A stretch of 64,000 bases of DNA, from positions 1 to 64,000 of the IMG/VR virus record IMGVR_UViG_3300008113_000010; one strand, 5' to 3'. The notes under the pieces are model-generated. The model worked only from the letters and a program-made list of their open reading frames with translations, did not search any database and was not told the origin of the DNA. Origin of the DNA: a virus. A program made the translations under genes and the position numbers. Each line of letters starts with the position of its first letter. The stretch's first letter is position 1. This document shows, piece after piece, positions 14,604-23,627 of the stretch.

Positions 14604-16715
14604 TTATATTGCTTTTCCGACTCCACTAATTGGGCTTGTTAATACGATTTCCACTTTTTCGTTTGCTGCTCTTTCCTCGTCAATTGCTCTATTGGTTAGT
14701 AAATTATACAAATTCATTAAATTGGGGGAGCCATCGGGTAATACACCTGTGGGTATTCCCAAGGCCTGTAATTTTTCCAAAAAGTTAATGTTTGCTCTTT
14801 GAGGTGAAAAACCTGGTAATATTGCTGCTGCGGGTAACAATGCCAAAGGGATTGCATTATTAGAAATTCCATTGATTGAGTTCAATAGTAATAAAATATT
14901 TTTTGTCAAATCTTTACACCTTGCAAAATCATTTACTAATTGAGATACTATTAATACAAGTTCAATTAATCTAAGTATGATTGCATAGTTTTTTAATCTT
15001 TTGGAATTTTCGACATCTTTTATTATGATACTAATTAAATTCAATATGTCCCTTTTCAAAATATCATAAAGTGTTTTCAGAAATTCAGCATTGATTTTGG
15101 TGACCATGGAAATCATAAATTGTTTCCATTTTTTTGTAAAATCAGTTCCACTTGTGATGATGTTACTACCCTCTCGACCAATTTCAGTAGCCATGGTGTT
15201 TCCTGAATTGATTATTGTATTCGCGGAATTTATGTAAGTGTTGGCACTTGTAACTGCTTGGTTATAGGTAAATGTTGCAGCCGATTGTGTTATGGCCATC
15301 ACAGAGAATATTGGTAAAAGAACCTTTGGCGATAGAATATTTGCCACAACCGCTAATGGCAAAGTTTTCAGAATTTTGTTGTTCACAGAAACATCCAAAT
15401 TCAAATTATTGATTCCATAAACTTTCCATTCAGGATTTTCTACTATTGAATCTAGAATTTGTTCCAAAACACCAACTTTTTCTTCTACTGTGGCACCAGT
15501 TAAATCCCTAAAAGCAATTAATTGGTCAACTAAATTTGTAGCGTCTACTGGGAGTTTGATATTATCACAGTCTTCAAATTCCATCACACCATTTTTGATG
15601 TTTGAAATTTGTATATCAATATTTCTTAAATCAATCTCATTGAATTCAAAAAAGCTTTCATCAACCCCATCTAATTCGGCTATCTTTGCAATTCCACTGA
15701 CATCAATCTCCCTTCTGTTATCAAAACATAATCCCAAAATCCTCTGTAATATGATTCCATATCTTGATTGATTATCGATTTGCCCTGACCCTGTTTTGGC
15801 TTCAATATCAATTGCACCTGAAATTATGTTAACAAGCTGTGCACCAATATCCACTGGGTCATTTATGGTTATTGTGCTATAGTAGTCCGAGATAAATTCA
15901 CCAACCTTGTTAGAGGTTAACCCAGCATTATTTTCCCTATCAATTAACGCAACACGATAAAAGTTACCAGTAATACCCAATCCATTTGTTGTGGTATATT
16001 GAACATCAAATAAATTCTGTCCTGATTTTCCTTGGTAATTTTTTCCCAAGATTTGAGATAAACTTCTACCACTATTTGAAGGTTCCATGAGTTGATAGAG
16101 TTGTTTATTCATTGGATAATAATCAATCCCACCAAATGGTTTAAATTTTGGGTCAGCGGATGGCTCTGGTTTTTCGTAATAAACTTTTCCTATCTTAGTA
16201 TCGGGTGCATTTTTTAAATTTTCTAAAAAATCGATTGATTGCACGGGTATGTAAAGGAATCCATCATTAGGTCCCTGAGGAATTGTTGAGAGTGGTTGAA
16301 GTTGAAGTAAAGAAGGTGATACACCTTTATAGGTTTGTTCTTGTGAACAACCTAAAGCTTTTATAGATTCTTCTTTGAGAATTGCGGCGGCTTTTGGCTC
16401 TAAGGTAGTAGCTACCTCTAAAAGTTTTTTTCTTAGATATTTTAATGTTTCAGAACCTTGTCCTTTAGTTTGAAAGATGTATCCTATTAATTGGTCTAAC
16501 GAATTAGGGGGATTTCTTTGATACCTTTTTTGTAAATCTTTTACTTTATCGAGTTGACTTGTTGTAAAATTTTTTGATTCGGCAAATGAGTTCGCAACTG
16601 ACTTTGATAAATCTTTTTCAGCTTTAAGAGTTTCCACCGCGGCCTTGAGAGCGCTTATTCTTGAGTTTACTCTTTGTTCCCCACTTGTTAAATCTATGAC
16701 ATTGTTAGCTTGCAT
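14604..16715 (-). CDS. Large virion protein with hydrophobic segments, probably baseplate
   Basis: 703 residues without a recognised family. Residues 1-130 are helical and coiled-coil-like (ISALKAAVETLKAEKDL). The middle (about 140-440) is mixed. Three hydrophobic stretches occur in the last 280 residues (LPLAVVANILSPKVLLPIFS; LRLIELVLIVSQLV; IPLALLPAAAILPG), which could span a membrane or pack within a hub. It lies in the minus-strand baseplate operon, with 1-3 base gaps to both neighbours, so a structural or ejected role is likely. Confidence 0.5.
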   Translation of the reverse strand: MQANNVIDLTSGEQRVNSRISALKAAVETLKAEKDLSKSVANSFAESKNFTTSQLDKVKDLQKRYQRNPPNSLDQLIGYIFQTKGQGSETLKYLRKKLLEVATTLEPKAAAILKEESIKALGCSQEQTYKGVSPSLLQLQPLSTIPQGPNDGFLYIPVQSIDFLENLKNAPDTKIGKVYYEKPEPSADPKFKPFGGIDYYPMNKQLYQLMEPSNSGRSLSQILGKNYQGKSGQNLFDVQYTTTNGLGITGNFYRVALIDRENNAGLTSNKVGEFISDYYSTITINDPVDIGAQLVNIISGAIDIEAKTGSGQIDNQSRYGIILQRILGLCFDNRREIDVSGIAKIAELDGVDESFFEFNEIDLRNIDIQISNIKNGVMEFEDCDNIKLPVDATNLVDQLIAFRDLTGATVEEKVGVLEQILDSIVENPEWKVYGINNLNLDVSVNNKILKTLPLAVVANILSPKVLLPIFSVMAITQSAATFTYNQAVTSANTYINSANTIINSGNTMATEIGREGSNIITSGTDFTKKWKQFMISMVTKINAEFLKTLYDILKRDILNLISIIIKDVENSKRLKNYAIILRLIELVLIVSQLVNDFARCKDLTKNILLLLNSINGISNNAIPLALLPAAAILPGFSPQRANINFLEKLQALGIPTGVLPDGSPNLMNLYNLLTNRAIDEERAANEKVEIVLTSPISGVGKAI

Positions 16716-16716
16716 C

Positions 16717-17082
16717 TTATCTCATTTTGTATGTTCCCTCGTCATTAGAAACATCCTTTTCAATGAGATTTTGAAGTAGGTCGTCATCCAAATCAGCCAT
16801 TGAGAAGCTTTCCTGTGAATTATTGGATTTTTCCCAAATACTAGACTGTAGTTTCGAAAGACTTATTTTTTTCTCAACACAATCGTTTACAATTTTTTGT
16901 TGTTTCTCTATAACGGGACCTATGGTTGTCATGTCTTCAGGGTCCTTTAACATTGACAACATTTTATTTTGGATACGAATAGCGGTTTGTCTTTGTTCTA
17001 CAAGTTCGTTGTATATCTCTTGCATCAAGGCAAGGATGGAGTCCTTAGTGAAATTAATTTCTTTTCTTTGTGGTCTTGGCAT
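16717..17082 (-). CDS. Hypothetical coiled-coil protein
   Basis: 121 residues; the central part (ILALMQEIYNELVEQRQTAI; VIEKQQKIVNDCVEKKISL) is a strong coiled coil. Unknown family. It is the first gene of the structural part of the operon, 19 bases after the sigma-factor stop, and has its own promoter-like element. Confidence 0.5.
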   Translation of the reverse strand: MPRPQRKEINFTKDSILALMQEIYNELVEQRQTAIRIQNKMLSMLKDPEDMTTIGPVIEKQQKIVNDCVEKKISLSKLQSSIWEKSNNSQESFSMADLDDDLLQNLIEKDVSNDEGTYKMR

Positions 17083-17086
17083 ATCA

Positions 17087-17093
17087 ATAAATA
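17087..17093 (-). promoter_or_regulatory. Putative late promoter element TATTTAT
   Basis: Reads TATTTATTG on the minus strand, 4 bases before the ATG at 17082, between the sigma-factor gene and the baseplate genes. Confidence 0.45.
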
Positions 17094-17101
17094 CTTTTTC
17101 A

Positions 17102-17848
17102 TTAATTTTTTAATTTATGTTGAATAACCAAGTATAACTTTTTGAATCTTTTGATTGAACTTCTGATTTCTTTGGTGCTTAGATTTGTCATCTCTCTCAA
17201 TGACAATAAGATTACATTTTTATTGAATTTATTGTTATCTGCGCCGGAGAAAATACTTTCGTAGTTGTCAAACAAGTCTATGAGTGCATAACCCAACTTT
17301 TTTTCATTTTCATTCAAGTTTTCTACCTCAATAAAATCCTTCAATTCTTTGAGATATTCTACAATCAATACATCTGTTTCCAAAACGTCATCATCAATTG
17401 TGTAAATCATATCTGGACGCTCTTCAATCATTGAGGATATATCCTCATAAGATATTTTTCTGTTCGTCTCTTTTTGGTCTTTAATTATTTGACCCATCAA
17501 ATAATTCTTACAAATAGTGCCGAAATAAGAATAAGCTTTTTTGTTTTTAGAGGGTTTGAATTTATCCACCTTTGTCATCAGGAAAGAATGAGTGTCAGTG
17601 TGTATTTCAATGAAATCCATATCTTTACGATACAATTTGTATCTTCGGATAATAGATGATATCATCTTATCCAAAGGAGCTCTTAGGAATTCGTTATAGA
17701 TTTTATTTTTTTCTTCTGAAGATTCGGCTAACAAAAAGTTTCTTACCGCAGTCTCTTCCCTTACGTCAAAATAATTTTCTTTAACTGCTTTCCTACCCCT
17801 TTTTTTCGATGATATATCTTCTGTTAAAGCGGAGAGGGTTTCTTGCAT
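17102..17848 (-). CDS. gp55: Late RNA polymerase sigma factor (gp55-like)
   Basis: 248 residues. Residues about 55-140 look like sigma region 2: LDKMISSIIRRYKLY is followed by a helix ending HSFLMTKVDKFKP and then KKAYSYFGTICKNYLMGQII, which corresponds to the region 2.3/2.4 pattern (F..Y....+N...). A C-terminal helical part (MTNLSTKEIRSSIKRFKKLY) resembles a helix-turn-helix. T4 gp55 (about 185 residues) directs host core polymerase to late promoters. It lies between glycan genes and baseplate genes and overlaps the upstream glycosyltransferase by one base. Together with the repeated TATTTAT element this supports sigma-directed late transcription. Confidence 0.75.
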   Translation of the reverse strand: MQETLSALTEDISSKKRGRKAVKENYFDVREETAVRNFLLAESSEEKNKIYNEFLRAPLDKMISSIIRRYKLYRKDMDFIEIHTDTHSFLMTKVDKFKPSKNKKAYSYFGTICKNYLMGQIIKDQKETNRKISYEDISSMIEERPDMIYTIDDDVLETDVLIVEYLKELKDFIEVENLNENEKKLGYALIDLFDNYESIFSGADNNKFNKNVILLSLREMTNLSTKEIRSSIKRFKKLYLVIQHKLKN

Positions 17849-18654
17849 TACGCATTTGGTGATTCATATTTTATGACTCTGTCGTCAGTAAAGAAATATT
17901 CTTTCTTGGCTGTCTGTAGCCAAAACTTAACTTCATCTTCTAACATTTTCGAATCACCATTTTTGTAATTCCAAAATATTGAACCCTCTCTAAGGTTAAC
18001 GTGTTTGTAACCAAGTTTGGGTATAGTCATAATAGAAACTGAATTATACGTAAGTCTCAAAAGGAACTCATAAATAAAAGTGAGTTTGATTGAGGGTTTG
18101 AAACCACCAAAATCATCAATCAAAGATTTTTTGAATACTGACCCTGCGGTTTGGAAGTTCTGATAATCTTGAAGTGTGTCATTTGTCAAGAATCCCATTT
18201 CTTGTGTAAAGTTTGCCGCAAACGTTGCTTCATTTGTGAAACCAGCGAAGGTCCCTTTTTCGTCCACTTCGACAACTACTGGTAAGAACATCTGAACATC
18301 AGGATATGATTCAGCGTATTTCTTTACATTTTTGAACCAAATATTTGAGTATTCATCATCAAATTCAAAAAGAGAAATCCAAGTTGCTTTCGCATTTTTA
18401 ATTCCGAAGTTGACTTGAGAACAGTAATTAGGTTTTTGACTCCACTCTAATAATTTTACATTCAGATTTTCGAAATTATAACTTTTCAAAAATTCTTGAA
18501 GTGATTCTTCAATTGAATGAACGATTAGAATTTCCTCTAGCTCTACAGACTGATTTTTGATTGAATTGATTGCTTTATTAAAATACTCTTCAAAGTCTTT
18601 TGCTTTAGAAGATTTGATAGGTAATATTACAGATACTGAAAATTTGTTTTCCAT
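17848..18654 (-). CDS. Glycosyltransferase family 2
   Basis: 268 residues with a GT-A fold pattern: the N-terminal strand VSVILPIKSS, the helix AINSIKNQSVELEEILIVHS, and the metal-binding region ISLFEFDDEYSN, where D-D replaces the usual DxD. Transfers a sugar from a nucleotide donor; acceptor unknown. It overlaps the sigma-factor gene by one base and follows a GT4-like gene, in the minus-strand glycan operon. Confidence 0.8.
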   Translation of the reverse strand: MENKFSVSVILPIKSSKAKDFEEYFNKAINSIKNQSVELEEILIVHSIEESLQEFLKSYNFENLNVKLLEWSQKPNYCSQVNFGIKNAKATWISLFEFDDEYSNIWFKNVKKYAESYPDVQMFLPVVVEVDEKGTFAGFTNEATFAANFTQEMGFLTNDTLQDYQNFQTAGSVFKKSLIDDFGGFKPSIKLTFIYEFLLRLTYNSVSIMTIPKLGYKHVNLREGSIFWNYKNGDSKMLEDEVKFWLQTAKKEYFFTDDRVIKYESPNA

Positions 18655-18655
18655 A

Positions 18656-19705
18656 TTAGTTTTCTGTTTTTGACATTTGTTCTTTAAATGAGTTTGCTCT
18701 TGTGGTTAGATACGATTGAAATAGTTCAACTGCGTTCTCTTCAAACTCTTGTTTATTTGAGAAAGTTTCTGCTGTTTTTTGAAATTGTTCGTAAAGTTCA
18801 GGTTTGATGTTATCCTCCAACCAATTTTGAACAAAATCTGCTAATACATCAGGGAATAATGTTTGGTCTGTAATCCATATCCCATTGTCTTCGTTCATCC
18901 AATCGGGCATCAAATCTGGAATTTTGCCAATACAAGGAACACCACATTTCATGGATTCTAAAGGAAATGTTCCAAATCCACTCTTATCGTCAATCCAAAC
19001 GCTGACAAAACATTCTTTCAAAGAGTTTGCAAATTCTGTTTCCGACAACCCTCTTAAGTCTCGGAAGGTAAACCATCTATATTGTGGAAACCTGAGATAA
19101 AAAGTTTTGATTATGTTCACCGCATCAGATTGTTCTTTGGTGTGAATACCAATAATCGGCATTGGTGGTAAATTTTTTGGTTGGAACTTATCATTTATAT
19201 AAGGTTTCAAAACATCAATTGAGGATTGTCTCATTACCTTCTCGATATATTCTTTTTGTTTGAAATTGGTAGTTATACATTTGTAAAATCCAAACTGTGA
19301 CCACGATTGACCTGGATTGAGAGTTTCTAACATGTGAGCATATTGTTGAGTTATAACAATTTTAGCACATGGCAATTGTTTAACTTGCTCCATAACGTAT
19401 CCAAATATCTCGGGGATTACCAAAAAGTCTTCGGGAGAAATTTCTAAATTCTCACCTTCAATTGTTTTATGAGGAATCTTCATGTATTCCTCACCCATCC
19501 AATTTACACCTAAGTAATCTTTCTTTTCATGTAAAATGATTGGATTGAATCCATTATCCAAAAGGGTTTTTGCAACTTGATAGATAAATCTAACAGAAGC
19601 TTTAGCGTTGTTTTTGGTATCTTGAACCAAAAAATAAATTCTGGCTTTTTTGTCTTCCAAATTTTTGATTGAAATTTCTAATTTTTCTTTTACTGGTGCC
19701 TGCAT
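18656..19705 (-). CDS. Glycosyltransferase, GT-B (family 1/4-like)
   Basis: 349 residues. The N-terminal half has a Rossmann-like start (ARIYFLVQDTKNNAKASVRF) with helices suited to acceptor binding. The C-terminal half contains the donor-site signature FGTFPLESMKCGVPCIG, in which the E-x7-E-like position and Gly-rich turn match GT4 enzymes. It is cytoplasmic, with no membrane segment. It is spaced one base from both neighbours in the minus-strand operon. Confidence 0.75.
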   Translation of the reverse strand: MQAPVKEKLEISIKNLEDKKARIYFLVQDTKNNAKASVRFIYQVAKTLLDNGFNPIILHEKKDYLGVNWMGEEYMKIPHKTIEGENLEISPEDFLVIPEIFGYVMEQVKQLPCAKIVITQQYAHMLETLNPGQSWSQFGFYKCITTNFKQKEYIEKVMRQSSIDVLKPYINDKFQPKNLPPMPIIGIHTKEQSDAVNIIKTFYLRFPQYRWFTFRDLRGLSETEFANSLKECFVSVWIDDKSGFGTFPLESMKCGVPCIGKIPDLMPDWMNEDNGIWITDQTLFPDVLADFVQNWLEDNIKPELYEQFQKTAETFSNKQEFEENAVELFQSYLTTRANSFKEQMSKTEN

Positions 19706-19706
19706 A

Positions 19707-19988
19707 TCAATAATGATTTATTAATTTTTTGTTTAGTAAGGTATTAAATGCCAATTTGAACGGTATACTAACGTTCTTCGGATTGTTTAAACCTAACTTA
19801 TCTTCGAGAGGTTCCTGTTCTGATAGAACAGTTTCTAATAATAATTTTATGAGTTCAAATTTAATAACATTTATTCTCATTTCAGATGTTCCTGAAAGTG
19901 GCTCGTAGTTTTCATCATTGGACATGTCTAAATAATTTTCGACTTTATCCAAATCGATATAATAAGTTTCACCTAAAACACTAATCAT
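19707..19988 (-). CDS. Hypothetical small phage protein
   Basis: 93 residues starting ISVLGETYYIDLDKVENYLD, a beta-hairpin that looks like a conserved small phage protein, followed by helices (IKFELIKLLLETVLSEQE). No function assigned. Its start overlaps the end of the HAD-like gene by 8 bases. Confidence 0.55.
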   Translation of the reverse strand: MISVLGETYYIDLDKVENYLDMSNDENYEPLSGTSEMRINVIKFELIKLLLETVLSEQEPLEDKLGLNNPKNVSIPFKLAFNTLLNKKLINHY

Positions 19989-20574
19989 AAAGTTTGTTCA
20001 ATTTTGATTTCAATTCTCCTATCGACTGAATTGAATGGTTTGTATTTATATCCTTATTGTATGACGTTTCATATTTAATGACTTCCACATTAGAAGGATG
20101 ATTTAATAATAGGTTTGGATTTGCAGTAAGTAAAACGTCTACGCTGTCCCAAAGATAATTTATTGTAGATTCACTATAAAATTTGACGTTTTCTGTAAGA
20201 CATCCGAACTTGGATAGAAAAAATAAAGAAGCTGGTTTCGATTTTCCTATTTCGTCAGAAACAACAATAATATCATGTTCTTCTCTCATGTCCAAATAAA
20301 AATCATTAAAATCATTCATACCGTTATATTCCTTAGAACCGGCATGACCGAATATTTCCATAGTATACTCTTTGTATAAGAAATTATATAATTCATCTTC
20401 ATCTTTAAATTTAAGATGTTTCATAATTTCTAAGGAATTCAATTCTGAAAAAACTTCACCTTTAGGTTCTTCGTCATCATCGAAACGATTTTCTATAAAC
20501 CACTTCTCATAAACTTCTTGAATCTTTTTTAAGGTGTCTCTTAAAACTCCATTTATTTCGATTCCAATTCTCAT
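19981..20574 (-). CDS. HAD-like protein with altered catalytic motif
   Basis: 197 residues. The N-terminus MRIGIEINGVLRDTLKK aligns with the I-D-x-D-G-V-L-x-D motif of HAD 5'(3')-nucleotidases, but the nucleophile Asp is replaced by Glu and the second Asp by Asn. Later strands (DIIVVSDEIGKSKPASLFFL; WDSVDVLLTANPNLLL) follow HAD motifs II and IV. If it is a HAD protein it is probably inactive or altered in chemistry and may bind a ligand or partner. It overlaps PhoH by 4 bases. Confidence 0.6.
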   Translation of the reverse strand: MRIGIEINGVLRDTLKKIQEVYEKWFIENRFDDDEEPKGEVFSELNSLEIMKHLKFKDEDELYNFLYKEYTMEIFGHAGSKEYNGMNDFNDFYLDMREEHDIIVVSDEIGKSKPASLFFLSKFGCLTENVKFYSESTINYLWDSVDVLLTANPNLLLNHPSNVEVIKYETSYNKDINTNHSIQSIGELKSKLNKLYD

Positions 20575-21305
20575 TGTTCGTATTTTTTTAATATTTTCGA
20601 AATCAATGGATTTCTAACTACATCATAAGGTTTGAATTCGAAAATGCCAACATCTTCAATGTCATCGAATCTTCTAATCACGTCCCATAAACCTGTTTGT
20701 GTTTTATCTTTATGTCTGTCAAATTGTTCCAAATCCCCTGATATGAAAAATTTCGAATTGAATCCTATTCTTGTCAATAATAATTTCATTTGACTCGGAG
20801 TTGAGTTTTGAGCTTCTTCGAAAATGAGTATTGAATTATCAATATTCATACCTCTCATATAAGCTAATGCAAAGACCTCAATAGCTTCAGCTTCCTTAAG
20901 TTTTTCTCTCGTCTCTTTACCTATTATTTTATTCAAAAGATAGTATGATGGAAAAATGTATGGGTCTAACTTTTCTTCAACGCCACCAGGTAAACTACCT
21001 AATTTTTCTTCTGCCTCCACCGCCGGTCTGACGATGATAATCTTTTCGAAAGGAGTTAGAGGGTCAGAAAGTAAGTCTATTGCACATTTCATTGCAACAT
21101 AACTTTTACCAACACCTGCTGGTCCTGAACAGATTGTAATTTGATTATTTAAAAGTGTGTCGTAATATATTTTTTGATTTTCAGATAAAAATTTTTGTTT
21201 GGTTTTCTTTTTTACTATCGAACAAATTAAGTCTTTCTTTGTTTTTATTTGTGCCTCATCTCTCTGAGCGGTCGTTCCACTCAACTTTCTCGTCGTTTTT
21301 GCCAT
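20571..21305 (-). CDS. phoH: PhoH-like ATPase
   Basis: 244 residues with a complete PhoH P-loop domain: Walker A GPAGVGKS (61-68), the PhoH-specific GSLPGG.EEKLDPY block (about 110), Walker B ILIFEEAQN, and sensor motif FFISGDLEQFD. PhoH ATPases are very common in large myoviruses; the cellular role is thought to involve RNA metabolism or phosphate stress. The N-terminal 45 residues are basic and possibly flexible. It belongs to the minus-strand operon, downstream of the DUF6165-like gene. Confidence 0.92.
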   Translation of the reverse strand: MAKTTRKLSGTTAQRDEAQIKTKKDLICSIVKKKTKQKFLSENQKIYYDTLLNNQITICSGPAGVGKSYVAMKCAIDLLSDPLTPFEKIIIVRPAVEAEEKLGSLPGGVEEKLDPYIFPSYYLLNKIIGKETREKLKEAEAIEVFALAYMRGMNIDNSILIFEEAQNSTPSQMKLLLTRIGFNSKFFISGDLEQFDRHKDKTQTGLWDVIRRFDDIEDVGIFEFKPYDVVRNPLISKILKKYEQ

Positions 21306-21321
21306 TGTATAAATTTAATTT

Positions 21322-21708
21322 TTATCTTTTGTAGTTCACATATTCTTTTACTTCTCTTATTTCAGATGAAGTGATTGAATTGATTTCGTTTTTCAATTCG
21401 AATCTTCTGTCGTTTGTGATATACACTTTTCTAGCCAAATCTATAAACTCACCCTCGAATTTACTTTCAAGTTCCAAAACTCTGAGTCTATCCTCAATTT
21501 CCCACAGATTTGAGTTTGTGTTTACCAAATCGTGGTATAAATTTTCAATTGTCATATCGTTCAAATATTCTGAAGACAAGTTGTAAAGTAACTCGAATTC
21601 CTTTTTGATGTATTCAAGTTTTTCTGTATTTTTTACTTTTGTCTTTTTTACTTGAAGGATGGAAAGTTTATCAATTAACTCTCCGACACTAACAGGGACA
21701 TTTATCAT
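21322..21708 (-). CDS. DUF6165-like protein
   Basis: 128 residues beginning INVPVSVGELIDKLSILQVK, a pattern I associate with DUF6165, which occurs beside glycan genes in phages and bacteria. The rest is helical (LEYIKKEFELLYNLSSEYL; LWEIEDRLRVLELESKF), suggesting a helical bundle. Function unknown. It lies one base after the epimerase stop, so it is part of the sugar operon. Confidence 0.6.
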   Translation of the reverse strand: MINVPVSVGELIDKLSILQVKKTKVKNTEKLEYIKKEFELLYNLSSEYLNDMTIENLYHDLVNTNSNLWEIEDRLRVLELESKFEGEFIDLARKVYITNDRRFELKNEINSITSSEIREVKEYVNYKR

Positions 21709-21709
21709 T

Positions 21710-22810
21710 TTATTTAATTTTTTTTCTAATTGGATTGTTTATTTCTCTTCTATAAACTGTTTTACCATTGTCAGGTGTTTCATATATCCAAGGGGTTTGT
21801 GTCTCATAGTCATCAACCTGAGATTTAATCCATTGATATGTTTTTCTTATACCAACTTCTAAAGGTTGACTAACTTCCCATCCAATTTTTTCTCTATATA
21901 ACTTGTTGTCTGAGTTTCTTCCCTTAACACCCAACGGACACTTGAAACCGTATTTTTTTTCAAACTCTCGACCTGCAATATTTTTGACTTTTAATTTCTT
22001 ACCTGAAATATTGATTGCTAGAATTGCTAATTCGTTGATTGAAACCATTTCTTCACTTCCTATGTTGACAGGTCCGGTAAAGTCAGACTTCATTAATCTT
22101 AACACAGCTTCTACACATTCGTCTACATAAAGAAATGAACGGGTTTGATTACCCTCTCCCCAAACCTCTATCTCATCACCGTCTTTTGATTCTGCAGCTT
22201 TTCTACACATCGCTGCGGGTGATTTTTCTCTACCCCCTTTCCAAGTTCCTTGAGGTCCAAAAATATTATGAAATCTTGCTATTCTAACATTGAGTCCATA
22301 GTTTCTATGAAATGAAAGGAATACTCTCTCTGAGAATAACTTTTCCCATCCGTATTCCGAATCTGGATTTGCAGGATATGCTGAAGATTCTTCACAATTT
22401 GGATTGTTGGGGTCTAATTGATTGTGCTCGGGATACATACAAGCAGAAGAAGAGTAAAAAACCTTTCCTACTTTTTTCTTAACACATTCTCTTGCAACAT
22501 TGAGATTAATCATTGCTGAGTTATACATTACATCTGCATCGTGTTCTCCTGTGAAAATATACAAAGCACCCCCCATATCTGCAGCTAACTGATAAATTTC
22601 GTCAACACCTTCTTCGATTACCAATTCCACAACCTTTGGGTCAGTCAAATCACCCAAAATAAATTCATCACATATTTCATCTTGGAAAAAGTATTCATGT
22701 TTTTTTATATCACATATTCTAACGTGACATCCTTCTTCTTTTAATCTTTTAGCCAAATGCCCCCCTATGAATCCTCCACCACCTAAAACAACTACTTTTT
22801 TTTGTTTCAT
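21710..22810 (-). CDS. GDP-mannose 3,5-epimerase-like enzyme
   Basis: 366 residues, an extended SDR enzyme. The Rossmann motif GGGGFIGG is at 10-17 and the catalytic Y-x3-K at Tyr153/Lys157. The blocks SSSACMYPE, RFHNIFGPQGTWKGGREKSP and EVWGEGNQTRSF closely follow plant GDP-mannose 3,5-epimerase, including the acid/base Cys (here Cys124) and Lys (Lys196). That enzyme converts GDP-D-mannose to GDP-L-galactose (and GDP-L-gulose). The neighbours are GT10 and GT11 fucosyltransferase-type enzymes, whose donors carry L-fucose, which is 6-deoxy-L-galactose. A C-terminal extension of about 30 residues is present. Related epimerases cannot be excluded, but the motif match is extensive. Confidence 0.85.
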   Translation of the reverse strand: MKQKKVVVLGGGGFIGGHLAKRLKEEGCHVRICDIKKHEYFFQDEICDEFILGDLTDPKVVELVIEEGVDEIYQLAADMGGALYIFTGEHDADVMYNSAMINLNVARECVKKKVGKVFYSSSACMYPEHNQLDPNNPNCEESSAYPANPDSEYGWEKLFSERVFLSFHRNYGLNVRIARFHNIFGPQGTWKGGREKSPAAMCRKAAESKDGDEIEVWGEGNQTRSFLYVDECVEAVLRLMKSDFTGPVNIGSEEMVSINELAILAINISGKKLKVKNIAGREFEKKYGFKCPLGVKGRNSDNKLYREKIGWEVSQPLEVGIRKTYQWIKSQVDDYETQTPWIYETPDNGKTVYRREINNPIRKKIK

Positions 22811-22811
22811 A

Positions 22812-23627
22812 CTAATTTGTCATTTCATTTATAATTTTATTGATACCCTCTTTCAAGGATATCTCAGGTTTCCAAAAATTCAATATGTAAGGGTCGGGTT
22901 CGTTCTTTTTATTAAGTTGAACAGAATCTTTTTCGGTTGAAGGAATGACTTCACAAGGAATTGTCTCACGAATAATATTTGCAACTTCTAAAATTGTATT
23001 CCATTCAAAATTTGTTATGTGTAGGTTTTTTGACCTATCAATCTCATTATATTTTTGTGAAAGAATATACAAACAATTTGAACAATCCTCAGCATGTAAA
23101 AACTGTCTTTCTTCTGTTCCATCGGTCATCATTGTAATTTGACCTTTTTTAGCCTTTAATATGAAATCAGTCACAACGTGTGATTTTTCCAAATCATGTT
23201 CAGGTCCATACACGTTCCAAAACTTGACTGTGACTCCATTCAGTGCAGTTGAGAAAATCTCACCTAAACTTTTACAAACTCCATATGGTGAATATGACAT
23301 ATTTGCCATTTGTGATGATGCAAATATAAAAGGTTTGTTATGTTTTTTCAAACTTTCAAAAGTGTATAGTGTTAGCTTTGTATTATTTTCAATAAATTCA
23401 TATGTGTGTTGATATTTTTTCAAATATCTTGAACCACCAACATCAAAAGCCAAGAACATCACAAAATCAGATTCCATCACCAAATCATCAATGATATTTG
23501 GTATTCTTAAATCTTGACTGGGTATTTTAGCGTTATCAAATTCTATTACTGTTTCCCCTTTGTTTCTGAGGAATTTACATAATTCCATTCCGATTTGTCC
23601 TTCGGAGCCTAAAACAAGATATTTCAT
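22812..23627 (-). CDS. NAD-dependent epimerase/dehydratase (extended SDR)
   Basis: 271 residues with the SDR start KYLVLGSEGQIGMELCKFL (Gly-rich, G-x2-G-x2-G type), an SSQ substrate strand (FIFASSQMANM) and the catalytic Y-x3-K as YGVCK. The motif VKFWNVYGPEH is also typical. The product sugar cannot be read from the sequence. It lies between the GT10 gene and the 3,5-epimerase, with one-base spacing, so it probably makes or modifies the same nucleotide sugar. Confidence 0.78.
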   Translation of the reverse strand: MKYLVLGSEGQIGMELCKFLRNKGETVIEFDNAKIPSQDLRIPNIIDDLVMESDFVMFLAFDVGGSRYLKKYQHTYEFIENNTKLTLYTFESLKKHNKPFIFASSQMANMSYSPYGVCKSLGEIFSTALNGVTVKFWNVYGPEHDLEKSHVVTDFILKAKKGQITMMTDGTEERQFLHAEDCSNCLYILSQKYNEIDRSKNLHITNFEWNTILEVANIIRETIPCEVIPSTEKDSVQLNKKNEPDPYILNFWKPEISLKEGINKIINEMTN

